From Nematopogon swammerdamellus (taxonomy: Eukaryota > Arthropoda > Insecta > Lepidoptera > Adelidae), in NCBI GenBank assembly GCA_946902875.1, contig OX336355.1, forward strand, positions 16,091,347-16,155,346: DNA of 64,000 nt, given 5' to 3'. Below, one piece after another: positions 28,346 through 38,605 of the stretch. Made by a program: the position numbers and the translations under genes. The notes beneath the pieces were generated by a model. The model did not search any database and was not told where the DNA came from. It was given only the letters and a program-made list of their open reading frames with translations. The stretch's first letter is position 1; the number at the start of each line of letters is the position of its first letter.

Positions 28346-29140
28346 ATTACATAAAAAATAATTGCACAAAGATTTCCAAAGTTCCTCACGTGTTTGCAGT
28401 ATTAAGAACAAACAAGTCACGAACGAAAACAAGAAATTATGTAAAATAAATCTAAATTTATTACTAGTGATCGCAGAATTAAATGCAATTAGGTATGTTT
28501 ACTATAAAAGTCATTCTGCGAGACATCAATTATCTAGTGCAGGAGACACGTTTATTGCACTGTATGATTTTATGTGTTAATAAATATTTTTATTTAATTT
28601 CATTTTCGTTTCATTTGATTTCATTTCAGTTGAATATAATAATTTATGATTTTGGAATAACGAAAATGTAGTGTAAACATTATGACAGTTTTTTGTCAAT
28701 CTTTGGTCATCTTACTGACGACAAAGAGAGATACAACTCGCAAAAGTTTTATAACGACCATTAAATAAATATTAACTATAAATAAGTAATTACCAATTAG
28801 CTAAAGTCGAGTCATTTTATCTTGGTGCAAGTTTGGTTTCACTTATCGAGTTACTGATGTCGTTATTTAACGGAAGTTTAGAGATATTTAAGTCTTTCGC
28901 AATAGGCCCTAAATCAAATTCTCCCATAGTAAATAAAATCTAACCGGTTTTATAGAGGAAAGATCTGCAAAACCGATTGGTACTATACCGCGGTAAGTCC
29001 AGCCTATATAGGGAAGAATGCCATCCCTGCCTGGTGAACTTACAATGTCAACGCCATCTATCATAATTCTTGACACATCTCAAAGTTTTAAATATTTTAT
29101 ATGCACCATTTTGTGTCGATACCTATATCTTTTACATATA
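28346..29140. other. Mostly unassigned AT-rich
   Basis: A weak match to the LINE fragment at 49540 occurs near 28940-29010 (GAAAGATCTGCAAAACCGATT). Nothing else recognised. Confidence 0.4.
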
Positions 29141-29144
29141 ATAT

Positions 29145-29412
29145 ACGGTGTTGCAACCCCAACCGTTAAACCCGAAACGGGGTGATTTTGTACGTGCAAT
29201 AGAACAACTTTTGTTCTACGACTTTTTTATTTGAAGAAAACAATTTTTTTTTTCTCTATTCATTTTGAGAATAGGTAATTAAAATTTGTAAGGAAAAAAA
29301 ATTTTTTTTTGTTTCAAAAAATTATTTTTCTTCACAGAAGTTGTTTAGTTTCACATATAGAATAACCCCCTTATGTCAGTTAAAAATATTACGGGGGCAA
29401 CTGCAACACCGT
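29145..29412. mobile_element. Small TIR element (MITE)
   Basis: Ends ACGGTGTTGCA and TGCAACACCGT are perfect 11-bp inverted repeats followed inward by CCCC / GGGG. The interior is AT-rich with long A and T runs and no ORF. Target duplication is not clear. Confidence 0.6.
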
Positions 29413-29689
29413 GTATAACTGATGGTGAACAACGCCGAAATATATAGATTAGAATAATGTGTGTGTTGTGTTTTGTAATATAATATATTTAAAATGTAAA
29501 TAAAATCTAAATATTTAATATCAATTTCTTTTTTACTATTTATATTATTTATTACAACTAGCTAGTTTTAACCAAATGATATAGCAACTTCATAAAATTT
29601 AAAAATGTGAATTTCTAACAATACGTAGAAAATCAAAATATCAAAATTAAATCAGCACTAATGAGAATTTTAACTCCATCAAAGGAAGG

Positions 29690-29785
29690 GAAGCACTGAC
29701 ATGGCACCTAGTTCACCCGGTGTTATGGGCTGACATCACGGATGATGTAGGTGATGTAGCCAACCGTGTCAGTTTCCACAAAAAA
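29690..29785 (+). mobile_element. SINE-B tail
   Basis: GGGAAGCACTGACATGGCAC, GGTGTTATGGGCTGACATCA and CAACCGTGTCAGTTTCCAC, then A run. Only the 3' domain. Confidence 0.75.
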
Positions 29786-31090
29786 CAAATCATATCGTTA
29801 TTTTCACAATAGATCAACAATTTTTCAAATCAACATTTCGAGAATTTGCAAGATTATCTCAAAACTCTTCATCCCGATGATTGATCCGGCCCGATGAGCA
29901 GAGTTGCGCAACCCGGAGGAGATGAGACAATGAGATAAACCGAGATCGTGATGCGGCGAGAGCCACTTTTTGTTTGCAGACATCGAAATGTGAGAAGTGT
30001 GGAACTGCTGTCGGTGGATGCGTCATACAATCACTTAGGACGCAATAACATAATTATTATTAAAGTCAAGTTATTGCTGACGAATGAGCAGTAATAAAAG
30101 TAATAATTCCCGAAGGTAATGTATATAGAGCTGATATTTGATAGAATATTACAATTGGGTTGTCAAAATGGACCAAAATATTTGAAAGGTATACCAAAAT
30201 ATATGTACTAGCGTAAATTCGTACTAACCACGTTGTATTTGTCCGTAATTGTAGAAAGCTTCTAATAATTGTTAAGTAATTTTAAGTAATTGATTGTATG
30301 GAGCGATTATATGTAGACAAACCTAAATAAAAAAAAAAGGGTAAATTATAAAGTGACAGAAAACTTCGAGGAAAAAATGGAGATCACTTGGAATTGTTAC
30401 ATATCGATATTGTTATGACTATTGGTAACAATTTTTTGGGACAAATCTGATGCCCTAACTAAGCCTCCATTAAATTGTTTTTCTTGCATATCGAAAATAT
30501 AATTTTGTTTTATTGCGATACATTGAATAATAAGTTTAATTTTATTTATTATCCATGCATAAATTGTCTTTTTAAATATTATTAAAAGTAATTAAGCTGA
30601 AATATTTTTACATAAAATGTTTACTATTAAAAGTTATTTTGGCGTTCATGTACATATCTCCAATTTAACAATTTAATATTAAATATACATAAATTTGAGA
30701 TAAGTTGAAACAAAAATACATATAGGTAAGTCACATTAAAATTGCACCCATTCCGTTAATTGTACGCCGCGTAGGCTTCATATCACTTGTGCAGTATTTT
30801 CCACGTCGACGTTCACACGATTATATCAAGCTGATTAAAATGCATTTGACAAGACCCACTCCGTTGTTATTTACTGAGAATACATTAATTACTTTGGAAA
30901 ACCTTCCTTCTACACTTATTTGTTTATGTAAAACTATAGTTTTAATTAAAATATCTTAAATTATTAAGAGAATTACGAAGGGACCTACAGACCGTGAAAA
31001 TGCAGTCGTTTTCTATATAGGCCAACGATGCCTTGTCATTTTCTATTGATTATCATTCAATGTTTTTGTTGAAGAAAAGTACCCTAAATG
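29786..31090. other. Unassigned AT-rich, about 1.3 kb
   Basis: No match to other parts of the window and no ORF with a motif. The most repeat-free kilobase here, so possibly host intronic or intergenic DNA. Confidence 0.45.
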
Positions 31091-31092
31091 AT

Positions 31093-31615
31093 TTTTTTAT
31101 GGAAACTGACACGGCTGGCTACATGACCTACTACATCCGTGATGTGTACTGTGTGGGGTCGGTATTTAATAAGAATAGTCCCACTGCATCTCTCCCCGTG
31201 CATGTCGTAAAAGGCGACTAAGGGATAAGCGGCCTGCAGACACCCCGGTCGACTTGTGGCTTTCATGGAAGACATAGGCTGGCTGGGGTAGCTGGAGACT
31301 GCGGAGTTTTGCACGAAGGTCCCCAACCAAGCTGGATTAGTTTGCAGGCCTAGAGCCAACCCCAAACCAAAACAACAACAACAGTGAACTAGGTGCCATA
31401 TCATTGCTTCCCTGCGGTCGTGCCGGCTACACTGAACTGAATGGAAAACATGAACTATTTACATAGGCGTTTCAACCGACCTTTCGTTCAGTGCAGTGGT
31501 ATCAACCCGGACGGGTTAAACCCTACCACCTATTAAGGTGAAGGGAAGGGACCTACAGTTTTACCGTGAAATCCGAACCACGGTCAGCCTCCACGTACCT
31601 TAAGTTCGTGCCACA
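31093..31615 (-). mobile_element. SINE-B (minus) interrupted by another SINE
   Basis: The B tail starts GGAAACTGACACGGCTGGCT and stops at CCGTGATGT (about 31137). It resumes at GTGAACTAGGTGCCATATC (31384) and continues through the core to 31615. About 18 bases of B sequence are missing at the break. Confidence 0.75.
31138..31385 (+). mobile_element. Module C SINE with AAC tail, nested in SINE-B
   Basis: Begins ACTGTGTGGGGTCGGTATTT, continues GCATCTCTCCCCGTGCATG, then a body seen nowhere else in the window (GCGGCCTGCAGACACCCCGG ... GGCTGGCTGGGGTAGCTGG) and ends CAAAACAACAACAACAG. The (AAC)n tail indicates retrotransposition by a LINE with that kind of end. Confidence 0.75.
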
Positions 31616-31648
31616 CTGAAATGCGTCCGGTAAGGCAAGGTTAATCCC

Positions 31649-34600
31649 AGTCAGTCAGTCAGTCAGCGTGTAAGCGTCCACTGCTGGACATACGCCTCTC
31701 CAATTTTCCTCCAGTCCTCCCGGCCTTCAGCGGTACGGAACCACTGCTTTCCGCCGACGTACTTGATGTCGTCGTCCCACCTGGCGGGTGGTCTTCCCAC
31801 ACTCCGTTTTCCTGTCCACGGCCGCCAGTGTAGGACACGGTTACTCCAGCGGTCGTCGTCTCTTCGGCTGACGTGCCCAGCCCATTGCCACTTGAGCTTA
31901 GCCACCCGGTATCCAATATCGACTACTTTGGTGCGTCGGCGGATTGCCTCGTTACGCACCATATCACGTAGCGTTATTCCCAGCATGGCTCGCTCCATTG
32001 CTCGCTGGGCAACTTTCAACCTTTGGACAACACCGACCGTCAGCGTCCACGTTTCACACCCGTACGTCATAACCGGGAGGACACACTGGTCATATATACG
32101 GGTTTTTAAATTTTGCGGAAGATCAGACCTCAGGGCGAATTTTAACTTTCCGAAGGCCGCCCAACCCAGTTGAATTCGTCTCTCGACCTCCTTTAGCAGA
32201 CCTTGTCTACCAAGCCGCAGAATTTGACCGAGATATACGTACTCTTCAACCTGTTCGATCACTTCTCCGTCAATAACGATTTGTCCTCCCGTCATAACCT
32301 CGGTCGCCATGACCTTGGTTTTGTCCCGGTTCATCTTCAGACCCACCTTCATCGACGCTGTATAGAGGTCTTCCAGCATGGTCTGAAGCTGATCTCGGGA
32401 ATTTGACAGAAGGACAATGTCATCGGCGAAGCGCAGATGACTGAGAAGATCTCCATTCACGTTGATACCCATGTTGTCCCACTCAAGCGTCTTGAACACA
32501 TCTTCTAATGCATTCGTGAAGAGCTTGGGTGAGATCACATCCCCCTGCCTTACGCCCTTACTAAGGGGGATGGGTTGGGTATTTTCGTGGAGCCTCACAG
32601 TCATCGTCGCGGACCGATACAGATTTCGGAGTACCTCGATGTAGCGGTGGTCGATTCTGCACCTCAGGAGGGAGTTTTCGACAGCCCATTTTTCAACTGA
32701 GTCGAACGCCTTCTCATAGTCGACGAAGGCTAGGAAGAGCGGCTTGTTGTATTCCTCGCACTTTTGCACCACTTGTCGCACAGTAAATATGTGGTCCATG
32801 GTGCCGTATCCTTTCCTAAATCCAGCTTGCTCACGAGGCTGGTACTGATCCAGCCTCTGTGTCAGCCGACTCGTGATGACTCTCGAAAAGACCTTGTACA
32901 CGTGGCTGAGAAGTGAGATAGGTCGATAGTTTTTCAACTTCGCCCTATCCCCCTTCTTGTGAAACAAGACAACGACACTATTTCGCCATGCGGCCGGAAC
33001 TACACCACTTTCAAGAACTGCATTGAAAAGTTTCTGCAGTTCTTTCAAGATCGGTCGTCCGCCAGCATTTAGAAGCTCCGTCGTTATCCCGTCTTCACCT
33101 GGAGCCTTGTGTTTTTTGAGTCCTTTCAAGGCAGCCTTTATCTCATAGACACTAATCTCGGGCAGATCCTCCGTGTAGTGTCTAGTGAGCGGCGCACGCC
33201 TATCAGAGTCGACTGGTTTGCTTGGACTCGGGGCAGGAATTGCTGCGGAATACAATTCACCATAAAATTCCTCCACCGCCTTAAGTATATCCGGCTTTCT
33301 TGCGGTGACAACCCCATTCGCTCGCTCGAGTTTGGAAATTTGGTTAGCGCCGGTAGAGAAGGCACGGGCAAACACTTTGCTGCCTCGATTTTCCTCTATA
33401 ATGCGCTCAACCAATTTCGTGTTCTCTCGGCGAATATCACGGCGAATGGACTTGCCTATGGTCTTGTTGAGGTTCCTGTGCACGACACTGCTCCGGGTCT
33501 CCGGTTTCATATTCCGTCGTGTTTCCAGGAGCCTCAACGTCTCTGCGGATAACTTGCTGCGGGGTGCCTGTCGACTTTTGCTGAAGTGCTGCTCTGCAGT
33601 GTCCGTTAGTGCGGATACGAAGTCCGTATACACCTTGTCGATGTCGGCATCCTCATCTCGTGGCACCAAGCTAAAAGCATCCTCGAGTTTCGCTTCGAAA
33701 TTTTCGAGCGTCTCGTCCGGTATGTTCAGCTTGGCCAGCGGTTTGTGAATGAGTTTGCGCCGTTCCATCTTGAGGTTTAACTTCAGCGTACCTCGCACTA
33801 GTCGGTGATCGCTGCCAGTATCGAAGCGGTTAAGGACAGTAACGTCTATACATGACGATTTACTGTCCGCCAGTATGTAGTCTATCTCGTTTCTCGTACA
33901 ACCGTCAGGGCTGGCCCACGTCCATTTCCTTTTCTCCTTTTTTAGGAAAAATGTATTCATGGCGTGGAGCTGGTTGGCTTCGAGATAGTTGACCAACATC
34001 TGGCCGCGTCGATTTCTGGCACCGATACCGTACGGACCTACTGCTCTCTCTCCCTTCAGAGGCTTGCCCAGTTTGGCATTAAAGTCTCCCATCACGTACT
34101 GGAAGTGAGATTTGTTGGTTTCCAAGGCTTTGGATACATCCTCGTAGAACTGCTCCACCTCGTCGTCAGCGTGCGAACTCGTGGGAGCGTATACCTGCAC
34201 CACCTTCAGCTGATACCGCTTGTTCAGCTTGATGATGATGTAGGCCACTCTGTCCGACACACTGTCGATTTCGATGATGCTGTTCACGAGGCTGCGCCTC
34301 ACCATAAATCCCACTCCACCTTCCGATTTTTGGGGATTTCCTCTGAAGTAAAACAGATTGCCGGAACGTAGCACTTCAGTCTCTTCGCCCTTTCTTCTGA
34401 CCTCACAAAGACCTAGGATGTCCCATTTTATATGAGCCAGCTCCTGTTCTAGCTCGACCAGTTTCTCGTGCGTTCTCAAGGTCCGTATATTGTGAGTAGC
34501 CAAGTGTAGTTGGGTGTGGCAGCCAGATCTAACCCAGGGATTCTTAGCACCCCTCACCCCGCCGGAACCAGGACCGCCACCACGATGATCCGGAATAGCG

Positions 34601-34895
34601 GGGCCGCTGGGAACTAGGGGCCGAGGTACTGTGTTGCTTTTCATGTTGGAGGGTTTTGGCCATAAATCGCCACGTTGGCCAAACGTCTTGGCGAGTCTTC
34701 CGCTCTCGTCAGCCTTAGGATTGTAATACCTACGGTATTACGCACCTAAGTTTCCAGGATATACCGCGAGGAGGTGTGAGTCGGAAATTGGAGAAAGAAT
34801 TTCACTCCGCCACTACTTCACCATCGTGCGATGGGGCAGCATTAGCAGGAGATTAATTCAGTCCCCCGTTTATATCCCCGTTTATATTTATATAT
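31649..34895 (-). mobile_element. Full-length RTE-clade LINE with 11-bp target duplication
   Basis: An 11-bp direct repeat AGGTTAATCCC flanks the element at 31638-31648 and 34896-34906. On the minus strand it has about 250 bases of 5'UTR, one intact ORF and almost no 3'UTR, ending GCTGACTGACTGACTGACTG. One-ORF architecture and a short-repeat tail are RTE hallmarks. Fragments of the same family occur at 4785, 37895, 48838, 53740 and 63745. Confidence 0.92.
31663..34644 (-). CDS. RTE endonuclease-reverse transcriptase (intact, 993 aa)
   Basis: This enzyme nicks chromosomal DNA and copies its own RNA at the nick. Residues about 45-290 form the apurinic-type endonuclease: LATHNIRTL at 48-56, the catalytic-glutamate block LGLCEVRRK at 77-85, VMGDFNAKLG at 184-193, NEIDYI at 252-257 and GSDHRL at 277-282. 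Residues about 505-810 form the reverse transcriptase: KAPGEDGI at 513-520, KNYRPISLLSHVYKVFSRVI at 571-590, QAGFRKGYGT at 606-615, VDYEKAFDSVE at 641-651, GVRQGDVISPKLF at 697-709 and FADDIVLLS at 739-747. A C-terminal MTYGCETWTL and a WQWAGHV motif close the protein. No stops or shifts are seen and all catalytic residues are present, so it could be active. Start chosen as the first ATG of the frame (MKSNTVPRPL); an internal start near the endonuclease is possible. Confidence 0.92.
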   Translation of the reverse strand: MKSNTVPRPLVPSGPAIPDHRGGGPGSGGVRGAKNPWVRSGCHTQLHLATHNIRTLRTHEKLVELEQELAHIKWDILGLCEVRRKGEETEVLRSGNLFYFRGNPQKSEGGVGFMVRRSLVNSIIEIDSVSDRVAYIIIKLNKRYQLKVVQVYAPTSSHADDEVEQFYEDVSKALETNKSHFQYVMGDFNAKLGKPLKGERAVGPYGIGARNRRGQMLVNYLEANQLHAMNTFFLKKEKRKWTWASPDGCTRNEIDYILADSKSSCIDVTVLNRFDTGSDHRLVRGTLKLNLKMERRKLIHKPLAKLNIPDETLENFEAKLEDAFSLVPRDEDADIDKVYTDFVSALTDTAEQHFSKSRQAPRSKLSAETLRLLETRRNMKPETRSSVVHRNLNKTIGKSIRRDIRRENTKLVERIIEENRGSKVFARAFSTGANQISKLERANGVVTARKPDILKAVEEFYGELYSAAIPAPSPSKPVDSDRRAPLTRHYTEDLPEISVYEIKAALKGLKKHKAPGEDGITTELLNAGGRPILKELQKLFNAVLESGVVPAAWRNSVVVLFHKKGDRAKLKNYRPISLLSHVYKVFSRVITSRLTQRLDQYQPREQAGFRKGYGTMDHIFTVRQVVQKCEEYNKPLFLAFVDYEKAFDSVEKWAVENSLLRCRIDHRYIEVLRNLYRSATMTVRLHENTQPIPLSKGVRQGDVISPKLFTNALEDVFKTLEWDNMGINVNGDLLSHLRFADDIVLLSNSRDQLQTMLEDLYTASMKVGLKMNRDKTKVMATEVMTGGQIVIDGEVIEQVEEYVYLGQILRLGRQGLLKEVERRIQLGWAAFGKLKFALRSDLPQNLKTRIYDQCVLPVMTYGCETWTLTVGVVQRLKVAQRAMERAMLGITLRDMVRNEAIRRRTKVVDIGYRVAKLKWQWAGHVSRRDDDRWSNRVLHWRPWTGKRSVGRPPARWDDDIKYVGGKQWFRTAEGREDWRKIGEAYVQQWTLTR

Positions 34896-34906
34896 AGGTT
34901 AATCCC

Positions 34907-35300
34907 ACCGACTCGGTATTAGTTTCACAAGGAATCTTAACAATGCATTAGCCCGTTATTCGGATGTTATTAGAAAAATAAATAAATTACCTTTTCTTGT
35001 CTCTTTGATGTTATTCAGCTGCATCCAGGTTGTTTATCTGAAAACCTGAAATAGAAAAAAAAGTGTTTAATTTAAATTTCAGTTTTGTTTTATTTCAGTA
35101 CATAATATGTATCGTGTTCTATATGCAAGAGGCCACTCACGTGTGCGTAGCTTCTAAATGTATATATTTAAATATAAAATGTATTATTTCATTCTAAATT
35201 ATGAAATATTTTTAATGTTATAAAATTTACGTGAGTTTGTTATTAACATTATTATAATGTTATCCATTTATTTACAAATCTATATACAATAATTTTATAT
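34907..35300. other. Unassigned AT-rich
   Basis: Target-site flank of the RTE element; no features recognised. Confidence 0.45.
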
Positions 35301-35307
35301 GTAACTA

Positions 35308-35398
35308 CTGAAATGAAGGGAAGCACTGACATCGTACCTAGTTCACCCGGTATTATGGGCTGACATCACGGATGTTGTAGGTGTCAGCTACCATAAAA
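35308..35398 (+). mobile_element. SINE-B tail
   Basis: GAAGGGAAGCACTGACATCG to GGTGTCAGCTACCATAAAAA; tail only, with a short internal deletion. Confidence 0.7.
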
Positions 35399-35832
35399 AA
35401 ACTATACTTAAAATATACATAACTTATATTATACATATCAAATTACTATAAAACAAATGGAGTTTTCACCACTGGCGGAGGGGCTAACCTAGGCTACCGA
35501 TGGTCGGGTATCAAAGAGAGAAACCTCTGAACTATGAGCGCAGTGTCGAGCAGGACTGCCTTCTTTGATCTGCCCCTTGCCACATAAATTATTACAGTTA
35601 TAAATATGAACACGGTTCAGAAGTCACGTCATATCACAAATTCCATGCAGCTCGAGTGCATTATCATAATTTTAACTAAAATTGTATATTCTTGAAACTA
35701 ATTACGAATCCGCCTGTGGCCAACCTTTTCGATGTTTCGTCACTGCGTTCGGTGTCAATATTCTGTATGTTCATATTGCTGTACTGGGATAAGTTGCCCA
35801 TTTCCCTGCCACTATGAGGATAAACGTTAAGC

Positions 35833-36142
35833 GGCGGGTGGCCGAGTGGTTTCGGCATCGGCTTCTCATGCGAGAGGTCCGAGGTTCGAATCCGTTCGAC
35901 GTGTACTAATGAGTTTTTTTTTACGAAAAAATGTATCCATTCCTTACACCTGCTACTGGGTTGGTGCCACCGCACTGGATGTAGGATGGCCGCATAGCAG
36001 CCCCGGTTGTGTTCTTCTCTAGTTCAGTATAGCCAGCAATCAGGGAAGTATCCGGTATGGCACCTACCTTCTCGGAGGTGATATTGGCTGGTCGGAGCAT
36101 GTGCTTTGGCCCCTACGACTCAGCTAACCATACCGGATTTTA
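35833..36142 (+). mobile_element. SINE-A with shortened core
   Basis: Intact tRNA-like head (GCGGCGGGTGGCCGAGTGGT, GAGGTTCGAATCCGTTCGAC). About 60 bases of the core (the TGTAGGTCCCTT region) are missing, and the tail follows normally. Confidence 0.75.
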
Positions 36143-36154
36143 AAAAAAGACATA

Positions 36155-36425
36155 CAAACCATACACTGTATCCCCACATTCGGGGTAAGCAGAGTACCTA
36201 ACCGGTGTTGTGCTGCAAGCACTCTTGTAAATTACAGCACACAACCGACAACCACGTTTAGCATTGTATTAGGATAAGTTAACTATCAAGCAGCTGCAAG
36301 TACGGCACGAAAGACCCACCTGCTGCGTGACTCGGTGAAAGGACCGTGCCAAGATGAGAGGTGACTGTGCTGTCACCCTTTAGCACGGCACCTTGTCCTT
36401 ATCCTTTAGTGGCCTTTTACGACAT
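36155..36425 (-). mobile_element. Module C element (minus)
   Basis: CACATTCGGGGTAAGCAGAG, GGTGTTGTGCTGCAAGCAC, CCACCTGCTGCGTGACTCGG and CGGCACCTTGTCCTTATCC; the GTGTGGGG start is cut off. Confidence 0.75.
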
Positions 36426-36428
36426 GCT

Positions 36429-36530
36429 AAGATAAGATAATAGTTTATTTTGCATAATACCTTAACCTATTTACATTTCATATACCTACTATATTCAAAA
36501 AACACTTAAAGTTGTACTATCTCCGTCAGT
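36429..36530 (-). repeat. LINE tail-like sequence (minus)
   Basis: AAGATAAGATAATAGTTTAT and TTTGCATAATACCTTAACC read backwards looks like a LINE 3' end with a repeated TTATC tail. Confidence 0.45.
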
Positions 36531-36935
36531 GTGAAGTCAAAAGCTAAAAAATCCTTTAATTCTGAATGGACAAGTATGTATGTTTAAATTTAGGTATTAT
36601 GTATTATATAAATTGTAATTCATATGTATTTAATTTAATCTGTAAATAGTAATTTATACGTTTAATTAACTAGTATGTATTTATATGTAGTGTATACTGT
36701 ATATTATAGTATATTATAGTTATTTTCCTTTTATATTATATTTTACATTCCCACACTCAAGTCTTTTGCTCTACTTATATCTCGCAACATACGACTCTCA
36801 AACATCCAAAGGTTGACTGGGAGAAATCCCTGTAAGGGATAAGTCCGCCTTTGCCCCTCATGTAAATTTCTTATTGTTTGTTTATGTTAAATGTTTTTTG
36901 GAGCAATAAAGTATTTCTATCTATCTATCTACTAT
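36531..36935 (+). mobile_element. LINE 3' end with (TATC)n tail
   Basis: Plus-strand 3'UTR with CAAAGGTTGACTGGGAGAAA, GGGATAAGTCCGCCTTTGCC, then GGAGCAATAAAGTATTTC and CTATCTATCTATC. Same family as the inserted LINE at 56293-56728. Confidence 0.75.
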
Positions 36936-36974
36936 ACTTAATTTATGCAAAATTGGCCAAATCGGTTCAGCGTG

Positions 36975-37035
36975 TGCAACATGCACGGGGAGAGATGCAG
37001 TGGGGCTATTATTTTTAAGTACAGGCCCCGCGCGG
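36975..37035 (-). mobile_element. Isolated module C start (minus)
   Basis: ATGCACGGGGAGAGATGCAG, TGGGGCTATT, CAGGCCCCGCGCGGTACC only. Confidence 0.65.
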
Positions 37036-37304
37036 TACCGGATGTTTAGACAGACTGTCATTCTAACAGCAGCTGCCCAGACATTCCAATACCGCAGTAC
37101 CTATGACATTTTGCAGTGCCGCTGGTCTGACGTGGCTAACTGCTCAGTGAATCACGTAGTCCCATCACTCTAGCCTACCATTTGAATATTATATTCAAAA
37201 TTATTTGCAATTTCATTGTAAACTGCGCTTCAATTATGGAAATGAGCATACGTTGCAATTCGTTTATTATGCTAAAATAAATTTACGTAAATTAATTAAT
37301 CAAA

Positions 37305-37460
37305 GTACCGTGTGGGACCGGTACTGGAAAAGAATAGCTCCACTGCATCTCTCCCCGTGTATGTCGTAAAAGGCGATTAAGGGATAATTACTCCTTTCTT
37401 ATATTACTTGGTGGTAGGGGTTAACCCGCACGGGTTATACCACCGCACTGAATGAAAGCT
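37305..37460 (+). mobile_element. Module C joined to shared core
   Basis: CCGTGTGGGACCGGTACTGG through GCATCTCTCCCCGTGTATG, then directly the core TATTACTTGGTGGTAGGGG and ACCACCGCACTGAATGAAAG. Cut off by a LINE fragment. Confidence 0.7.
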
Positions 37461-37625
37461 CTCCCTGCCCATACCTATATTTCCCCCCAAGTATAGTCTC
37501 GCGTCCTTAAAGGGGGGCGTGAACAGGCACCTGTCAGGCCGGCATGGCATTCGCAACCCTCGCGTACGGCCGAATGTCCGTGGGCGTCGTTAGACACCTT
37601 ATGGATGGCTTGGCGCCCATGTCTT
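37461..37625 (+). repeat. LINE ORF2 C-terminal remnant
   Basis: ATTTCCCCCCAAGTATAGTC, CACCTGTCAGGCCGGCATGG and GGGCGTCGTTAGACACCTTA match 49340-49500 on the opposite strand. Confidence 0.6.
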
Positions 37626-37659
37626 TCCAACTTTGCACTGTACCTTGGTCTTTCCACAA

Positions 37660-37865
37660 AGACTTTACACCGAGTCATGCAGCAAGTGGGTCTTCGTGCC
37701 TTACTTGCTGCTTGATAGTTATCTTGTCCGATTAGTTTCGTAAATGTGGTGGTCGGTGTTGTGCTGTAATTTACACGAGTACTTGCAGCACAACACCGAC
37801 TACTCTTCTTACCCCGATTGTCAGGATTCAGCGTGTTTGATATGTATGTATGTATGTATGTATGT
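37660..37865 (+). mobile_element. Module C 3' half with (ATGT)n tail
   Basis: CAAGTGGGTCTTCGTGCCTT, GGTCGGTGTTGTGCTG paired with CAGCACAACACCGACTAC, CCCCGATTGTCAGGATTCAG and a TATGTATGTATG tail. Confidence 0.75.
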
Positions 37866-38000
37866 AAAATCAAAGAAGAATTAATATTACAACTAGAGCA
37901 TCTCAAGTGGCAGTGGGCTGGGCACGTCCCCGATTCTTACCTTGATTGTCAGGATACAGCGTGTGGTATGTATGTATGTACGTATTGTAATAACACTCGT
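37866..38000 (+). repeat. RTE scrap and second module C tail
   Basis: CTCAAGTGGCAGTGGGCTGG encodes the KWQWAGHV motif of the RTE protein. It is followed by another GATACAGCGTGTGGTATG end with ATGT repeats. Confidence 0.55.
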
Positions 38001-38475
38001 GCGTTACATACATACCTAAGTATGTAGATAGTTAAATAACCTCGTAATGAATACCTACAACTATTACGAGTAAAAGTAAATAATGATGGAACGTAAGTGG
38101 TTTAACAAGAACTAATCATCTATCGCAGACCTTTTATGTCCGACGAACTAGCCTTCGGGCTTGTGCAGTATACGCGAGAATATCAGATACATCAGAAACT
38201 TAATAAAACTTCATTTGAAATAATAATTTAATAAAATTACAGTATTTTATATAAATAAAGATAATATTATATCAAATACAGACGCCGACACATACAAGGA
38301 AACAAAAATAAAACTAATTAGAATGAAAATAGAAATTAAAATTACCTAAACTAAAACAAAACCAACAAACCTTAAAAATAATTAACCTCTCGAGTGACTG
38401 CCACGATCCGGGTTGACCGACCGCCGAATTTATTGTAACTGTATTATTATGCTTGGCGCGACTTCTTTACTTTTT
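38001..38475. other. Unassigned
   Basis: AT-rich with no recognised repeat; a short GC-richer patch at 38395-38460 has no coding signal. Confidence 0.4.
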
Positions 38476-38477
38476 TT

Positions 38478-38605
38478 TATGGAAACTGACGCGGTTAGCT
38501 ACATCACCTACAACATCCGTGATGTCAGCCCATAACACCGGGTGAACTAGGTGCTATGTCAGTGCTTCCATTCATTTCATGTGTCGGCTACATGTGGAAT
38601 TTGAA
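38478..38605 (-). mobile_element. SINE-B tail (minus)
   Basis: GGAAACTGACGCGGTTAGCT, CATCCGTGATGTCAGCCCAT, ACACCGGGTGAACTAGGTGC. Confidence 0.75.

Noticed and set aside
31763..34371. Several long plus-strand open frames
   Set aside because: They are antisense shadows of the RTE protein, whose minus-strand frame carries all the motifs.
37475..37906. 143-codon minus-strand frame as a protein gene
   Set aside because: It runs across a LINE fragment and a module C SINE in their non-coding strand; a chance frame through repeats.
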